Shown piece after piece: positions 46,149 to 54,947 of a stretch of DNA of 64,000 nucleotides. Source of the stretch: Nocardia terpenica (GTDB lineage: Bacteria > Actinomycetota > Actinomycetes > Mycobacteriales > Mycobacteriaceae); NCBI RefSeq assembly GCF_013186535.1, contig NZ_JABMCZ010000005.1:992001-1056000 (forward strand), written 5' to 3'. Position numbers and translations under genes: made by a program. Every line of letters starts with the position of its first letter. Within the stretch, counting starts at the first letter, position 1. A model generated the notes under the pieces. It saw nothing but the letters and a program-made list of their open reading frames with translations. It had not been told where the DNA came from and did not search any database.

Positions 46149-46889
46149 TCAGGCGTTGGTGCCGCTGTCGACGGTGAGGATGGCGCCGTTGACGGCGCGG
46201 CCCTGCGGACTTGCCAGGAAGGCGACCATGGCGGCGACCTCGTCGGGGGCGGCGTAGCGGCCCAGGGGGTTGAACTTCAGTTGGTCGGCGGCGTGGTCGC
46301 CGTCGGCGGGGTTCATGTCGGTGTCGGTGGCGCCGGGCTGGACCAGGTTCACCGTGATATTGCGCGGGCCCAGTTCGCGCGCAAGGGCTTTGGTGAAGCC
46401 GTTGAGGGCCGACTTGCTCAGGTTGTACAGCGCCAGGCCGCCGAACAGGGCGCGCTCGGACAGGTTGGAGCCGATGCCGATGATGCGGCCGCCGTCGCGC
46501 ATGTGGCCGACGGCGGCCTGCGCGGCCACGAACGCGGCGCGGGCGTGGATGTTCAGCGCGGTGTCCACCTCGGCGACGGTGAACTCCTCGAAGGGCTTGG
46601 CCGGGAAGATGCCCGCGTTGTTGACCAGGATGTCGAGCCGCCCCAGTTCCCCGGCGGCGCGGTGCACTGCGGCGACGACCTGCTCGGCGTCGGCGCTGTC
46701 GGCCCGGATGGTCAGCGCGCGGCGGCCCAGCTCCTCGACCTCGGCGGCCACCGTGCGCGCGGCGGCCTCGTCGCCGCGGTAGGTCAGCGCCACATCGGCC
46801 CCGGCCGCGGCCAGCCGCCGCGCGATCGCGGCGCCGATCCCCCTGCTGCCGCCGGTCACGAGGGCAACGGTGCCGGTCAGGTCGCTCAT
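46149..46889 (-). CDS. Short-chain dehydrogenase/reductase
   Basis: A 246-residue classical SDR. Coenzyme motif TGGSRGIG (about 12-19) favours NADP(H) through the following Arg. NNAG, catalytic Ser in IGIGSNLSERALFG and the YxxxK (YNLSK) are present, with PGATDTDMNP near the substrate loop. ATG at 46889 with AAGGAG seven bases upstream. It diverges from a TetR gene across a shared inverted repeat and is probably that regulator's target. Substrate unknown. Confidence 0.9.
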   Translation of the reverse strand: MSDLTGTVALVTGGSRGIGAAIARRLAAAGADVALTYRGDEAAARTVAAEVEELGRRALTIRADSADAEQVVAAVHRAAGELGRLDILVNNAGIFPAKPFEEFTVAEVDTALNIHARAAFVAAQAAVGHMRDGGRIIGIGSNLSERALFGGLALYNLSKSALNGFTKALARELGPRNITVNLVQPGATDTDMNPADGDHAADQLKFNPLGRYAAPDEVAAMVAFLASPQGRAVNGAILTVDSGTNA

Positions 46890-46907
46890 GGTGCACTCCT
46901 TCATTTT

Positions 46908-46983
46908 TGTGTCGATCAGTACATAAATAACCCAAGCAGACGCCGGACGGTCGCGTCAAGGGGTATATTTAACGATCGACACA
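46908..46983. promoter_or_regulatory. Paired inverted half-sites between SDR and TetR genes
   Basis: TGTGTCGATC (46908-46917) and its exact reverse complement GATCGACACA (46974-46983) frame a shared AT-rich promoter region. Bases next to them are also partly symmetrical (CAGTACATAAATA against TATATTTAACG). Each half lies close to one start codon, which fits control of both genes by the TetR protein. Confidence 0.6.
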
Positions 46984-46998
46984 GAAAGGGTGGTGATC

Positions 46999-47613
46999 AT
47001 GGCCGAGCGCGGGCGACCCCGGGCCTTCGACCGCGACCGCGCGCTGCGGCGGGCCATGGAGGTGTTCTGGGAGCACGGTTACGAGGGCGCCTCGATGGGC
47101 GACCTGACCGCGGCCATGGGCATCAACTCACCCAGCCTGTACGCGGCATTCGGCTGCAAGGAGGCACTGTTCCGCGAGGCGGTGGACCTGTACTCGCGCT
47201 GCGAGGGCAGCCACACCGAACGCGCCCTGCGCGAGCAGCCCACCGCCCGGGCGAGCATCGAGGCCATGCTGCGCGACAACGCCGTCGCCTACACCGCCGC
47301 GGACACGCCGCACGGCTGCATGGTCGTGCTCGCCGGTTCCACCTACACCACCCGCAACACCGCCATCCGCGACTTCCTCATCGAAAAACGCAGGCAGACA
47401 ACCGAAAACGTGCGCCATCGCCTGGAGCGCGGCATCACCGACGGCGACCTCCCCGCCCACACCGACACCGCCGCCCTGGCCCGCTTCTACACCACGGTCC
47501 TCTACGGCCTCTCCATCCAAGCCCGCGACGGCGCCACCCACCCCGACCTCACCGCCTCCATCGACACCGCCCTGTCCGCCTGGCCGGTCCCGGCCACAAG
47601 CATGCCGGGATGA
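46999..47613 (+). CDS. TetR/AcrR-family regulator with repeat-derived C-terminus
   Basis: A 204-residue repressor. The helix-turn-helix lies in RALRRAMEVFWEHGYEGASMGDLTAAMGINSPSLYAAFGCKEALFREAV (about 13-61), of the AcrR/YcdC-like type. ATG at 46999 with AAAGGG upstream. The last eight residues, ending VPATSMPG, are encoded by hairpin element copy 5 (47588-47610); its TGA follows at once. So the original stop was probably lost to the repeat. It diverges from the SDR gene. Confidence 0.88.
   Translation: MAERGRPRAFDRDRALRRAMEVFWEHGYEGASMGDLTAAMGINSPSLYAAFGCKEALFREAVDLYSRCEGSHTERALREQPTARASIEAMLRDNAVAYTAADTPHGCMVVLAGSTYTTRNTAIRDFLIEKRRQTTENVRHRLERGITDGDLPAHTDTAALARFYTTVLYGLSIQARDGATHPDLTASIDTALSAWPVPATSMPG
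47588..47610. repeat. CAAAAGC-loop hairpin element, copy 5, inside a CDS end
   Basis: TCCCGGC (47588-47594), loop CACAAGCAT, GCCGGGA (47604-47610). It overlaps the final codons of the TetR gene whose TGA ends at 47613. Confidence 0.85.
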
Positions 47614-47629
47614 CAGAAGACCATTCCTT

Positions 47630-47689
47630 GATCCCGGCGTGCTTTTGGCCGGGATCTTCCGGTAGATCCCGGCCAAAAGCACGCCGGGA
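47630..47689. repeat. CAAAAGC-loop hairpin elements, inverted pair (copies 6 and 7)
   Basis: Copy 6 is reverse: GATCCCGGC (47630-47638), loop GTGCTTTTG, GCCGGGATC (47648-47656). Copy 7 is forward: TCCCGGC (47667-47673), loop CAAAAGCAC, GCCGGGA (47683-47689). The layout matches the pair at 11567-11625. The right arm of copy 7 begins the tandem array that follows. Confidence 0.88.
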
Positions 47690-47880
47690 ACAAGAGTGGA
47701 CGACGAACGCCGGAACCAAGGGTGGACGACGAACGCCGGGAACAAGAGTGGACGACGAACGCCGGGAACAAGAGTGGACGACGAACGCCGGGAACAAGAG
47801 TGGTCGACGGACGCCGGAATCAAGAGTGGACGACGAACGCCGGAATCAAGAGTGGTCGACGAACACCGGGAACAAGGGGC
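47683..47880. repeat. 26-bp tandem array grown from a hairpin arm
   Basis: Seven to eight units of 25-26 bp, each beginning GCCGGGAACAAGAGTGGACG or a near variant, then ACGAAC. The first unit starts at the right arm of hairpin copy 7. The array ends shortly before the helicase stop at 47894. Frames across it code for repeated Thr/Asn/Arg peptides and are not supported. Confidence 0.85.
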
Positions 47881-47893
47881 AACGAATATCGGC

Positions 47894-49633
47894 CTACATT
47901 CGGCGGAGGGCCGAGATGCGTTCGGAGAGTTGGTCGGCCGTGGCGAGGGCCGTGGGGGGGCCGCCGCATTCGCGGCGGAGTTCGCCGTGGATGACGCCGT
48001 GCGGTTTGCCGGTGCGGTGGTGGTGCATGGCGACGAGGCTGTTGAGTTCGCGGCGGAGTTCGCCGAGGCGGTCGGCGGTGGCGACGCGCTCGGCGGCGGC
48101 CGCGGCGCTGGGGCCGGATTCGGGGGCGGCGGCCGCGGCGGCGGTGCGCTCGCTGATCTGGCGGGTCTGGCGGTCACGCAGCAGGGCGCGCATCTGGTCG
48201 GCGTCGAGCAGGCCGGGGATGCCGAGGTAGTCGGCCTCCTCGTCGCTGCCGGAGAAGGTGGCGGTGCCGAACGAATCGCCGTCGTAGATCACCTGATCCA
48301 GCTCGGCGTCGGCGGCGAGCGCGACGAACTTGCGCTCCTCCTCGCCCGGTTCGTCCTGCTGCTTGTTGGCGTCGATCAGCAGTTCGTCGTCGAGGGCGTT
48401 CTTCTCCCGGTGCGGCTTGCCGATCACGTGGTCGCGCTGCACCTCGAGCTGCGCGGCCAGGTCCAGCAGCACCGGCACCGACGGCAGGAACACGCTCGCC
48501 GTCTCCCCCGGTCTGCGCGCACGCACGAACCGCCCGATCGCCTGCGCGAAATACAGCGGCGTGGAGGCGCTGGTGGCATACACGCCGACCGCCAGGCGCG
48601 GCACGTCCACGCCCTCGGACACCATGCGCACCGCGACCATCCATGGATCGGTGCTGGCCGAGAACTCGCTGATGCGGTCCGAGGAGGTGGGGTCGTCGGA
48701 CAGCACCAGCGCGGGCCGCGTGCCCGAAATGTGTTCCAGCAGTTCGGCGTAGTCGCGCGCCTTCTCCTGATCGGTGGCGATGACCAGGCCGCCCGCGTCG
48801 GGCATGCCGGTGGCGCGCAGCTGGCGCAGGCGGGTGTCGGCGGCGGCGAGCACCTTCGACATCCAGTCGCCCGCGGGATCGAGCGCGGTGCGCCACGCGC
48901 GGGCGGTCTGTTCCACGCTGAGCGGCTCGCCCAGCCGCGCCGAGTACTCCTCGCCCGCGCTGTCGCGCCAGTGCGCCTCGCCGGAGTAGGCCAGGAATAC
49001 CACCGGCCGCACCACGCCGTCGGCCAGCGCCTCGGAGTAGCCGTAGGCGTAGTCGGCGCGCGAGCGCGGGAAGCCGGACTCGTCGGGCTCGTAACTGATG
49101 AACGGGATCTGCGAATCGTCGCTGCGGAACGGGGTACCGGTCAGCGCGAGGCGGCGGGTGGCGTCGCCGAACGCCTCCGCGGTGGCCTCGCCCCAGCTCT
49201 TGGCGTCGCCCGCGTGGTGGATCTCGTCGAGAACGACCAGGGTGCGCCGGTTTTCGGTGCGCACCCGATGCTTGTACGGATGCGAGGCCACCTGCGCGTA
49301 GGTGACGACCACCCCGTGGTAGTCGCCGGAGGTGGCGCCGGTGGTGTTGGAGAAGTTGGAGTCCAGCGCGATGCCCATCCGAGCGGCCGAGGCCGCCCAC
49401 TGATGCTTGAGGTGCTCGGTGGGCGCCACCACCGTGATCTGGTCGACGGTGCGGTCGGTGAGCAGCTCGGAGGCCAGGCGCAGCGCGAACGTGGTCTTAC
49501 CGGCGCCCGGCGTCGCGACCGCGAGGAAGTCGCGAGGCTTCGTCGTCAGGTATTTGGTGAGAGCCCTGCGCTGCCATGCACGTAACGAACCGCCACCACC
49601 CGAAGTCACTCCAGAGAGATTAGCGACCGCCAC
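47894..49633 (-). CDS. DEAD/DEAH-box (SF2) helicase
   Basis: A 579-residue SF2 ATPase. Q-like region LRAWQRRALTKYL, motif I VATPGAGKTT, Ia VVAPTEHLKHQW, II LDEIHH, III LTGTPFRSDD, then the second RecA-like domain with VRMVSEGVDVPRLAVGVYA (V) and FAQAIGRFVRARR (VI). A helical Ala-rich tail ends in SERISALRRM. GTG at 49633 is chosen; the GTG at 49609 is an alternative start. It diverges from the YihY gene. Substrate, DNA or RNA, is not clear from sequence. Confidence 0.9.
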   Translation of the reverse strand: MAVANLSGVTSGGGGSLRAWQRRALTKYLTTKPRDFLAVATPGAGKTTFALRLASELLTDRTVDQITVVAPTEHLKHQWAASAARMGIALDSNFSNTTGATSGDYHGVVVTYAQVASHPYKHRVRTENRRTLVVLDEIHHAGDAKSWGEATAEAFGDATRRLALTGTPFRSDDSQIPFISYEPDESGFPRSRADYAYGYSEALADGVVRPVVFLAYSGEAHWRDSAGEEYSARLGEPLSVEQTARAWRTALDPAGDWMSKVLAAADTRLRQLRATGMPDAGGLVIATDQEKARDYAELLEHISGTRPALVLSDDPTSSDRISEFSASTDPWMVAVRMVSEGVDVPRLAVGVYATSASTPLYFAQAIGRFVRARRPGETASVFLPSVPVLLDLAAQLEVQRDHVIGKPHREKNALDDELLIDANKQQDEPGEEERKFVALAADAELDQVIYDGDSFGTATFSGSDEEADYLGIPGLLDADQMRALLRDRQTRQISERTAAAAAAPESGPSAAAAAERVATADRLGELRRELNSLVAMHHHRTGKPHGVIHGELRRECGGPPTALATADQLSERISALRRM

Positions 49634-49742
49634 CGACAGCTGCCCAATCCCACGCGGTGCGCCGCGCCGAGGATCACACCACACGCGACACGGATATCGC
49701 CGTTCGGCAATCGCACCGCTGGTGAGTGATGCTGTAGGCACG

Positions 49743-50774
49743 ATGAACGCGCACGACAGACCTCCGGCCCGTACCGCAGCCGGGCGCGGTGCCGCCATTG
49801 CCGGGCGTGTCGCGCGGCGGCTGCGGGAACTGGTGACACGGGTGGCGGTCAAGGCGTGGGACGACTCGATCTTCGCCGAGTCGGCGGCGGCCGCGTTCTG
49901 GCAGACGCTGTCGCTGGCCCCGCTGCTGCTGGGGCTGCTGGGCAGTCTCGGCTATGTCGGCGGGTGGTTCGGACCGGACACCGTGCACATCGTGGAATCC
50001 AAGATCATCAGCTTCAGCCGGAACCTGTTCAGCTCGAACGTGGTCGACGACCTGATCGCGCCGACGGTCACCGACGTGCTCCAGCGCGGGCGCGGCGCCG
50101 TGGTGTCGGTGGGCTTCGTGCTGTCGCTGTGGGCCGGATCCTCGGCGATGGCGACCTTCGTCGACGCGATCGTGGCCGCCCACGGTCAGCAGGACGCGCG
50201 ACATCCGGTGTGGCAGCGCATCTTCGCGCTCCTGCTGTACGTGCTGTTCCTGGTGGTATCGGTCTTCGTGCTGCCCCTGGTGGCGCTGGGACCGACGCTG
50301 ATCGGCCGGGTGCTGCCGGAGATGTGGCGCGAGCCCGGACTGCGTTTCATCGACACGTTCTACTACCCCGGCACCGGCCTGCTACTGATCGTCGGCCTCA
50401 CCACGCTGTACAAACTCGCCCTGCACCGCTCCCTCCCGTGGCACCGCCTCTTCGGCGGCGCACTGGTGGCGGGCGTGTTCTTCATGACCGCCAGCGACGG
50501 CCTCCGCCGCTACCTGACCTGGGTAGCCCGAACCGGCATCAGCTACGGCGCCCTGGCAACCCCGATCGCCTTCCTGCTGTTCACCTTCTTCCTGGCCTTC
50601 GCGGTAATCCTCGGCGCGGAGTTCAACGCGACCGTGCAGGAACTCTGGCCCGCCCGGGTCACCCGGTGGGAACTGATCCGCCGCCGGGTGTTACGGCGGA
50701 TGCGGGGGGTGGATCCCGAATCGACCGCTCTCGCCGAGAAGTCAATCGAGGGTCTTGATGGTCAGCGAGGGTGA
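49743..50774 (+). CDS. YihY/BrkB-family membrane protein
   Basis: A 343-residue membrane protein equivalent to Rv2707. Family signatures are DSIFAESAAAAFWQTLSLAPLLLGLLGSLGY near the start, SVGFVLSLWAGSSAMATFVDAI, PLVALGPTLIG and SYGALATPIAFLLFTFFLAFAVILGAEFN at the end. Six helices expected. The family was once called ribonuclease BN, an assignment since withdrawn. ATG at 49743. Its 3' end overlaps the penicillin-acylase fragment by 33 bp. Confidence 0.9.
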   Translation: MNAHDRPPARTAAGRGAAIAGRVARRLRELVTRVAVKAWDDSIFAESAAAAFWQTLSLAPLLLGLLGSLGYVGGWFGPDTVHIVESKIISFSRNLFSSNVVDDLIAPTVTDVLQRGRGAVVSVGFVLSLWAGSSAMATFVDAIVAAHGQQDARHPVWQRIFALLLYVLFLVVSVFVLPLVALGPTLIGRVLPEMWREPGLRFIDTFYYPGTGLLLIVGLTTLYKLALHRSLPWHRLFGGALVAGVFFMTASDGLRRYLTWVARTGISYGALATPIAFLLFTFFLAFAVILGAEFNATVQELWPARVTRWELIRRRVLRRMRGVDPESTALAEKSIEGLDGQRG

Positions 50775-51068
50775 GGCGGCGATCTGCTCTTCGGTGAATC
50801 TGTCCGTGAGCCATCGACCGGCCGAGAACAATTCGGTTTGATCCGCGTAGTGCGGGGAGGTCGGGTCGCTCGATTGGGAATAGGTCATCACCGTGGACAC
50901 CACCGGAGGGCCGTCGCCGATGAAGTGAACGACATCGATGAAGCTCGAACCGAACGTCACGTCGGGGTTGCCGTGCTCGTCGTTGTCGGTCGCGATCACG
51001 TTCAGCACACCCAGCTCACCGGGGCCGCCGGGGCCGAAACCGGAGCGCCTTCGAGTTCGATCCGCGGG
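50742..51068 (-). pseudogene. C-terminal remnant of a penicillin-acylase-family gene, frameshifted
   Basis: From 51008 down to the stop at 50742 the frame reads NVIATDNDEHGNPDVTFGSS, then VHFIGDGPPVVSTVMTYSQS, then DPTSPHYADQTELFSAGRW. This matches the conserved C-terminus of Ntn-hydrolase acylases, notably YSQSSDPTSPHYADQ. Just upstream, another frame reads LALPRIELEGAPVSAP, the segment that should directly precede GGPGELGVLNVI, so one or two bases were lost or gained. Everything earlier in the protein, including the catalytic serine, is missing; the DUF3039 gene abuts. Only about 105 of an expected 700-900 residues remain. Confidence 0.8.
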
Positions 51069-51072
51069 AGCG

Positions 51073-51315
51073 CTAGTCCTTCTTCATCATCTCGTAGATC
51101 CGCTTGCAGTCCGGGCAGACCGGGGAGCCGGGCTTGGCGGAGCGGGTGACCGGGAAGACCTCGCCGCAGAGGGCTACTACGTGGGTGCCCATGACGGCGC
51201 TTTCGGCGATCTTGTCCTTCTTCACGTAGTGGAAGAACTTGGGGACGTCGCTGTCGGTGGTCTCGTCGGTGGTGGTGTCGGGGCGAACGAGGGTATCGGT
51301 GCTCACCCGTTCCAT
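51073..51315 (-). CDS. DUF3039 zinc-binding protein
   Basis: An 80-residue protein equivalent to Rv2708c. The C-terminal part HVVALCGEVFPVTRSAKPGSPVCPDCKRIYEMM has Cys and CxxC positions for zinc. The basic FFHYVKKDKIAESAVMGT segment precedes it. The ATG at 51315 is chosen; the frame is open further upstream without similarity. Divergent from DUF3099, as in M. tuberculosis. Function unknown; the zinc finger hints at nucleic-acid or protein binding. Confidence 0.9.
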   Translation of the reverse strand: MERVSTDTLVRPDTTTDETTDSDVPKFFHYVKKDKIAESAVMGTHVVALCGEVFPVTRSAKPGSPVCPDCKRIYEMMKKD

Positions 51316-51364
51316 GATGCCACCGCGTGTGCATTCGATCTTCGACAGTGCCAGACTCGGGGGT

Positions 51365-51817
51365 ATGCAGCGTGACGGCGACTCCTCCGAGGCCGAGCCC
51401 CGCGACGAGGTCCGCGACGGTGGTGAGCGCCCCGAGTTCGAGAGGCGTCCGCCCGGTTCGGTTCCCCGTCCGCCCCGCCCGGCCGAGGGTTTCTTCCCCG
51501 GTGAGCAGAAGCATCCGGCTCTGATCACCGAGGCCGCGCCGTCGCTGGAACAGCAGCATCGCGACCGCGTGAAGCGGTATTCGATCCTGATGGGATTCCG
51601 CATCCCCTGCCTGGTCCTGGCCGCGGTGGCCTACAGCCTGTGGGGCAACTGGGTCATCTCGCTGGCCATCATCGGCGTGTCCATTCCGCTGCCGTGGATC
51701 GCGGTGCTCATCGCCAACGACCGCCCGCCCCGGCGCAAGGACGAACCCAGTCGCTGGGACGAGCGGCGGGCCGCCAAGGCGCTCGAATCAGGCCATCACC
51801 GCGCCATCGACGGCTGA
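51365..51817 (+). CDS. DUF3099 membrane protein
   Basis: A 150-residue protein equivalent to Rv2709. A disordered acidic N-terminus leads to HPALITEAAPSLEQQHRDRVKRYSILMGFRIPCLVLAAV, with two membrane helices near 77-97 and 101-120, and a charged tail. ATG at 51365. It overlaps the convergent MFS gene by 30 bp. Role unknown; DUF3039-DUF3099 proximity to sigB is conserved in mycolata. Confidence 0.88.
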   Translation: MQRDGDSSEAEPRDEVRDGGERPEFERRPPGSVPRPPRPAEGFFPGEQKHPALITEAAPSLEQQHRDRVKRYSILMGFRIPCLVLAAVAYSLWGNWVISLAIIGVSIPLPWIAVLIANDRPPRRKDEPSRWDERRAAKALESGHHRAIDG

Positions 51818-53104
51818 GCGCGACCGCACCCGGATCAGCCCGGACATCACCGCCGCCAGCGCGCACAGCCCGCCCGCGATGTACCAGGCCAGGTCGTAGC
51901 TGCCCTGCATATCGCGGATGACGCCCGCGCCGGTGGCCGCGAGGGCGGCGCCGATCTGGTGGGAGGCGAACACCCAGCCGAAGGCCACCGGGCCGTCGTC
52001 GCCGAAGTGCCTGCGGCACAGCGCGACCGTGGGCGGCACGGTGGCGATCCAGTCCAGGCCGTAGAAGATGATGAACACCCACATGCTGGGCCGGGTATCG
52101 GCCGCGAACAGCGACGGCAGGATCAGCAGCGATAGCCCGCGCAGCGTGTAGTAGCCGACCAGCAGGAACCGGGAGTCGAGGCGGTCGGTGAGCCAGCCCG
52201 AGGCGACCGTGCCCGCCACATCGAAGATGCCGACCGTGGCCAGCAGCCCGGCCGCGGTGGTGGGCGGCATGCCGTGATCGTGGGCGGCGCTCACGAAATG
52301 CGTACCGACCAGGCCGTTGGTGGTGGCCCCGCACACCATGAATCCGCCTGCCAGCAGCCAGAACTGGGGCGTGCGCACCACCCGCGCGAGCACCGTCACC
52401 GCCCGGGCCGCGCCGCCGCGCGCCACCGTGCGCACGCCGACCGTGCTGCCCGGTTCGGCGCCGTAGGCGCGCACCCCGGCATCGCTGGGGAAATCGCGGA
52501 TGAACAGCAGCACCAGCGGCACCACCGCCAGCGCCGTGGCCGCCACCACCAGCGACGGCACCCGCCACCCGTGTGCCTGCGCCAGCGCCGAGATCAGCGG
52601 CAGGAACACCAGCTGACCGGTGGCCCCGGCCGCGGTGAGCACGCCGGTCACCAGGCCGCGGTGCCGCACGAACCAGCGTCCGGTGATGGTGGCCACGAAC
52701 GGCATCGACATCGAGCCCACGCCCACGCCGACCAGCAGCCCCCAGGTGGCCATCAGCTGCCACGGCCGGGTCATGAACACGGTCAGCCCGGCCCCGGCGG
52801 CCACCAGGACCAGTGCGCACGCGACCACCCGGCGGATACCGAAGCGATCCATCAGCGCCGCAGCGAACGGCGAAATCACCCCGTACAGCAGCATATTCAG
52901 CGATACCGCCGCGCCGATGGTCCCATGCGACCAGCCGAATTCGGCATGCAGCGGATCCATCAGCACGCTGGGCACCGACCGGAACCCGCCCGCCCCGATC
53001 AGCGCGATAAAGCCGACCACGGCGACGTACCAGGCCGGATGTACGCGCGGCGCGGCAACGACGACGGATTCCCTTGGCGGAGAGGGGTCTTGCAATTCGG
53101 TCAC
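51788..53104 (-). CDS. MFS transporter
   Basis: A 438-residue transporter with 12 predicted helices. The motif-A-like loop ALMDRFGIRRVVA follows helix 2, and the second half has the matching GWLTDRLDSRFLLVGYYTLR. It resembles monocarboxylate/oxalate-formate-type carriers (FGWSHGTIGAAVSLNMLLYGVISPFAAALMDRFG). The GTG at 53104 gives a normal cytoplasmic N-terminus of about 25 residues. Substrate cannot be inferred. Confidence 0.87.
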   Translation of the reverse strand: MTELQDPSPPRESVVVAAPRVHPAWYVAVVGFIALIGAGGFRSVPSVLMDPLHAEFGWSHGTIGAAVSLNMLLYGVISPFAAALMDRFGIRRVVACALVLVAAGAGLTVFMTRPWQLMATWGLLVGVGVGSMSMPFVATITGRWFVRHRGLVTGVLTAAGATGQLVFLPLISALAQAHGWRVPSLVVAATALAVVPLVLLFIRDFPSDAGVRAYGAEPGSTVGVRTVARGGAARAVTVLARVVRTPQFWLLAGGFMVCGATTNGLVGTHFVSAAHDHGMPPTTAAGLLATVGIFDVAGTVASGWLTDRLDSRFLLVGYYTLRGLSLLILPSLFAADTRPSMWVFIIFYGLDWIATVPPTVALCRRHFGDDGPVAFGWVFASHQIGAALAATGAGVIRDMQGSYDLAWYIAGGLCALAAVMSGLIRVRSRSAVDGAVMA

Positions 53105-53193
53105 CCTGGGGATCGTGCAGGAAATCCGGTTGCCGGACGAGTGGCCTGAATGCCACAATCCGTCAAGATCTGGCCAACCCGTTGGAGGACAGC

Positions 53194-53925
53194 ATGATCC
53201 GCTGGAACTGGGCATTCCTCGACCGCCCGGTCGATCGATTCGACGAGGCGTTCGCCTTCTGGGCCACCGTGACCGGCAGCAGGCCCTCCGAGCGGACGGG
53301 CCGCAACAGCGAATTCGCGGAGTTGATTCCGGCGCAGGGCGATTCGTATCTGCGCGCGCAGGCGGTAGGCGACGCCGGGGGCGCGCACCCGGACTTCGAT
53401 GTCGACGATCTCGACGCCGCCCGCGCCCGAGCCCTGGCGCTCGGCGCGACCACGCTGTCCGACCACGACGGCTGGTCGGCGTTCCGTTCACCGCAGGGCC
53501 AGGCGTTCTGCCTGACCACCGAGGACGGCACGCGGATACCGGAGCCGACCGTCGGCCCCGGCGGCGTCCGCAGCCGCCTCGACCAGATCTGCCTCGATAT
53601 CGGCCGGGACGGCTACGCCGACGAGATCCGGTTCTGGGCCGAGCTCACCAGCTGGCAGCTGCAATCGGCCACGCTGGCGGAATTCACCCGGCTGGTGCCG
53701 CCGCGCCGCATGCCGGTGCGAATCCTGTTGCAGCGCTTGGACGAGAATCGTCCGGCCGCCGCCCACGTCGACATGGCGTGCTCGGATCGCGAGGCCGTCG
53801 CCGCCTGGCACGAATCGCTGGGCGCGCGGCGGATCTCCCAGGGCGCGCACTGGACGGTCATGAACGACCCGGCGGGCGGCGTGTACTGCCTCACCGGCCG
53901 CGACCCGGACACGGGCCGCGCATGA
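53194..53925 (+). CDS. VOC/glyoxalase-fold protein
   Basis: A 243-residue protein of two tandem VOC (beta-alpha-beta-beta-beta) modules. The first runs MIRWNWAFLDRPVDRFDEAFAFWATVTG to WSAFRSPQGQAFCLT; the second begins RLDQICLDIGRDGYADEIRFWAELTSW and ends WTVMNDPAGGVYCLTG. Metal residues are hard to assign. ATG at 53194 with GGAGGA upstream. Its stop overlaps the start of the next regulator as ATGA, so the two act in one operon. Role possibly resistance or detoxification; uncertain. Confidence 0.85.
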   Translation: MIRWNWAFLDRPVDRFDEAFAFWATVTGSRPSERTGRNSEFAELIPAQGDSYLRAQAVGDAGGAHPDFDVDDLDAARARALALGATTLSDHDGWSAFRSPQGQAFCLTTEDGTRIPEPTVGPGGVRSRLDQICLDIGRDGYADEIRFWAELTSWQLQSATLAEFTRLVPPRRMPVRILLQRLDENRPAAAHVDMACSDREAVAAWHESLGARRISQGAHWTVMNDPAGGVYCLTGRDPDTGRA

Positions 53926-54896
53926 CCGAGACACCGCACCGCGTGGCGGTCCTGGCGCTGGCACCGGTCGTCGGTTTCGATCTCACGATTCCACCCACCG
54001 TGCTGGGCGAGGCGTACTCGGCCGACGGCGAACCCCTCTACGAGGTGACCGTCTGCGGCCTGGACACCGCGCCCGTCCCGGCGACGAAGGGCTACGCCAT
54101 CGTCCCGGCCGCGGGGCCGGAGGCGCTGGCCACCGCCGACACGGTGATCGTGCCCGGCACCACCATGCCCGAGCCCCGCTACCGGGGCACGCTGCCCCCG
54201 CGGCTGGCCGAGGCGCTGGCCACCATCCGGCCGCAGGCCCGCATCGTGTCCATCTGCACCGGCGCGTTCGTGCTGGGCGCGGCGGGCCTGCTCGACGACC
54301 GCCGCGCGACCACGCACTGGTGGCACGCCGACGATTTCCGCAGGCTGTATCCGCGGGTGCGGCTGGACGAGAACATGCTGTTCGTGGAGGACGGAAACAT
54401 CTGCACCGCAGCGGGTCTGGCCGCCGGGGTCGATCTGTGCCTGCACCTGCTGCGCACCGACCACGGCAGCGGCGTGGCCAATCGGGCGGCCCGCTACTGC
54501 GTGGTGCCGCCCTGGCGCGAGGGCGGCCAGTCCCAGTTCATCGACCGGCAGGTGCCCGAGATCGGCTCCGACGGCACCGCGCCCACCCGGGCCTGGGCGC
54601 TGCAGCACCTGGACCGCGATCTCGACCTGGCCGCGCTGTCGGCGCACGCCCGCATGAGCGTGCGCACCTTCACCCGGCGGTTCAAGGCCGAGACCGGTGT
54701 GGCGCCCGGCGCCTGGCTGCTGCAACAGCGGTTGCGGCACGCCCGCCAACTGCTGGAGGCCACCGAGCTGCCCATCGACGAGGTCGCCCGCGCCGCCGGG
54801 CTGGGCACCGCCAGCTCGCTGCGCCACCACATGCGCGCCGAACTGGGTGTGCCACCGCTGGCCTACCGCAAGACCTTCCGCGCCGCGGCGTCGTGA
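53922..54896 (+). CDS. GlxA-type AraC-family regulator
   Basis: A 324-residue regulator with an N-terminal DJ-1/PfpI-like domain (VAVLALAPVVGFDLTIPPTVLGEA, and SICTGAFVLGAAGLLDDRRATTHW) and a C-terminal AraC DNA-binding domain (LAALSAHARMSVRTFTRRFKAETGVAPGAWLLQQRL then EVARAAGLGTASSLRHHMRAELG). Cys in SICTGAF sits where DJ-1 proteins hold the nucleophile. Co-translated with the VOC gene through ATGA. It may control this operon or the divergent MFS gene. Confidence 0.9.
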   Translation: MTETPHRVAVLALAPVVGFDLTIPPTVLGEAYSADGEPLYEVTVCGLDTAPVPATKGYAIVPAAGPEALATADTVIVPGTTMPEPRYRGTLPPRLAEALATIRPQARIVSICTGAFVLGAAGLLDDRRATTHWWHADDFRRLYPRVRLDENMLFVEDGNICTAAGLAAGVDLCLHLLRTDHGSGVANRAARYCVVPPWREGGQSQFIDRQVPEIGSDGTAPTRAWALQHLDRDLDLAALSAHARMSVRTFTRRFKAETGVAPGAWLLQQRLRHARQLLEATELPIDEVARAAGLGTASSLRHHMRAELGVPPLAYRKTFRAAAS

Positions 54897-54947
54897 TTCG
54901 GCCCCGCTACCGAATGCCCGGCGATTGCGGTGGCAGAGTTCGCAGCT

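Noticed and set aside
47696..49585. A 629-residue plus-strand frame
   Set aside because: Begins in the 26-bp array and then runs antisense to the DEAD/DEAH helicase.
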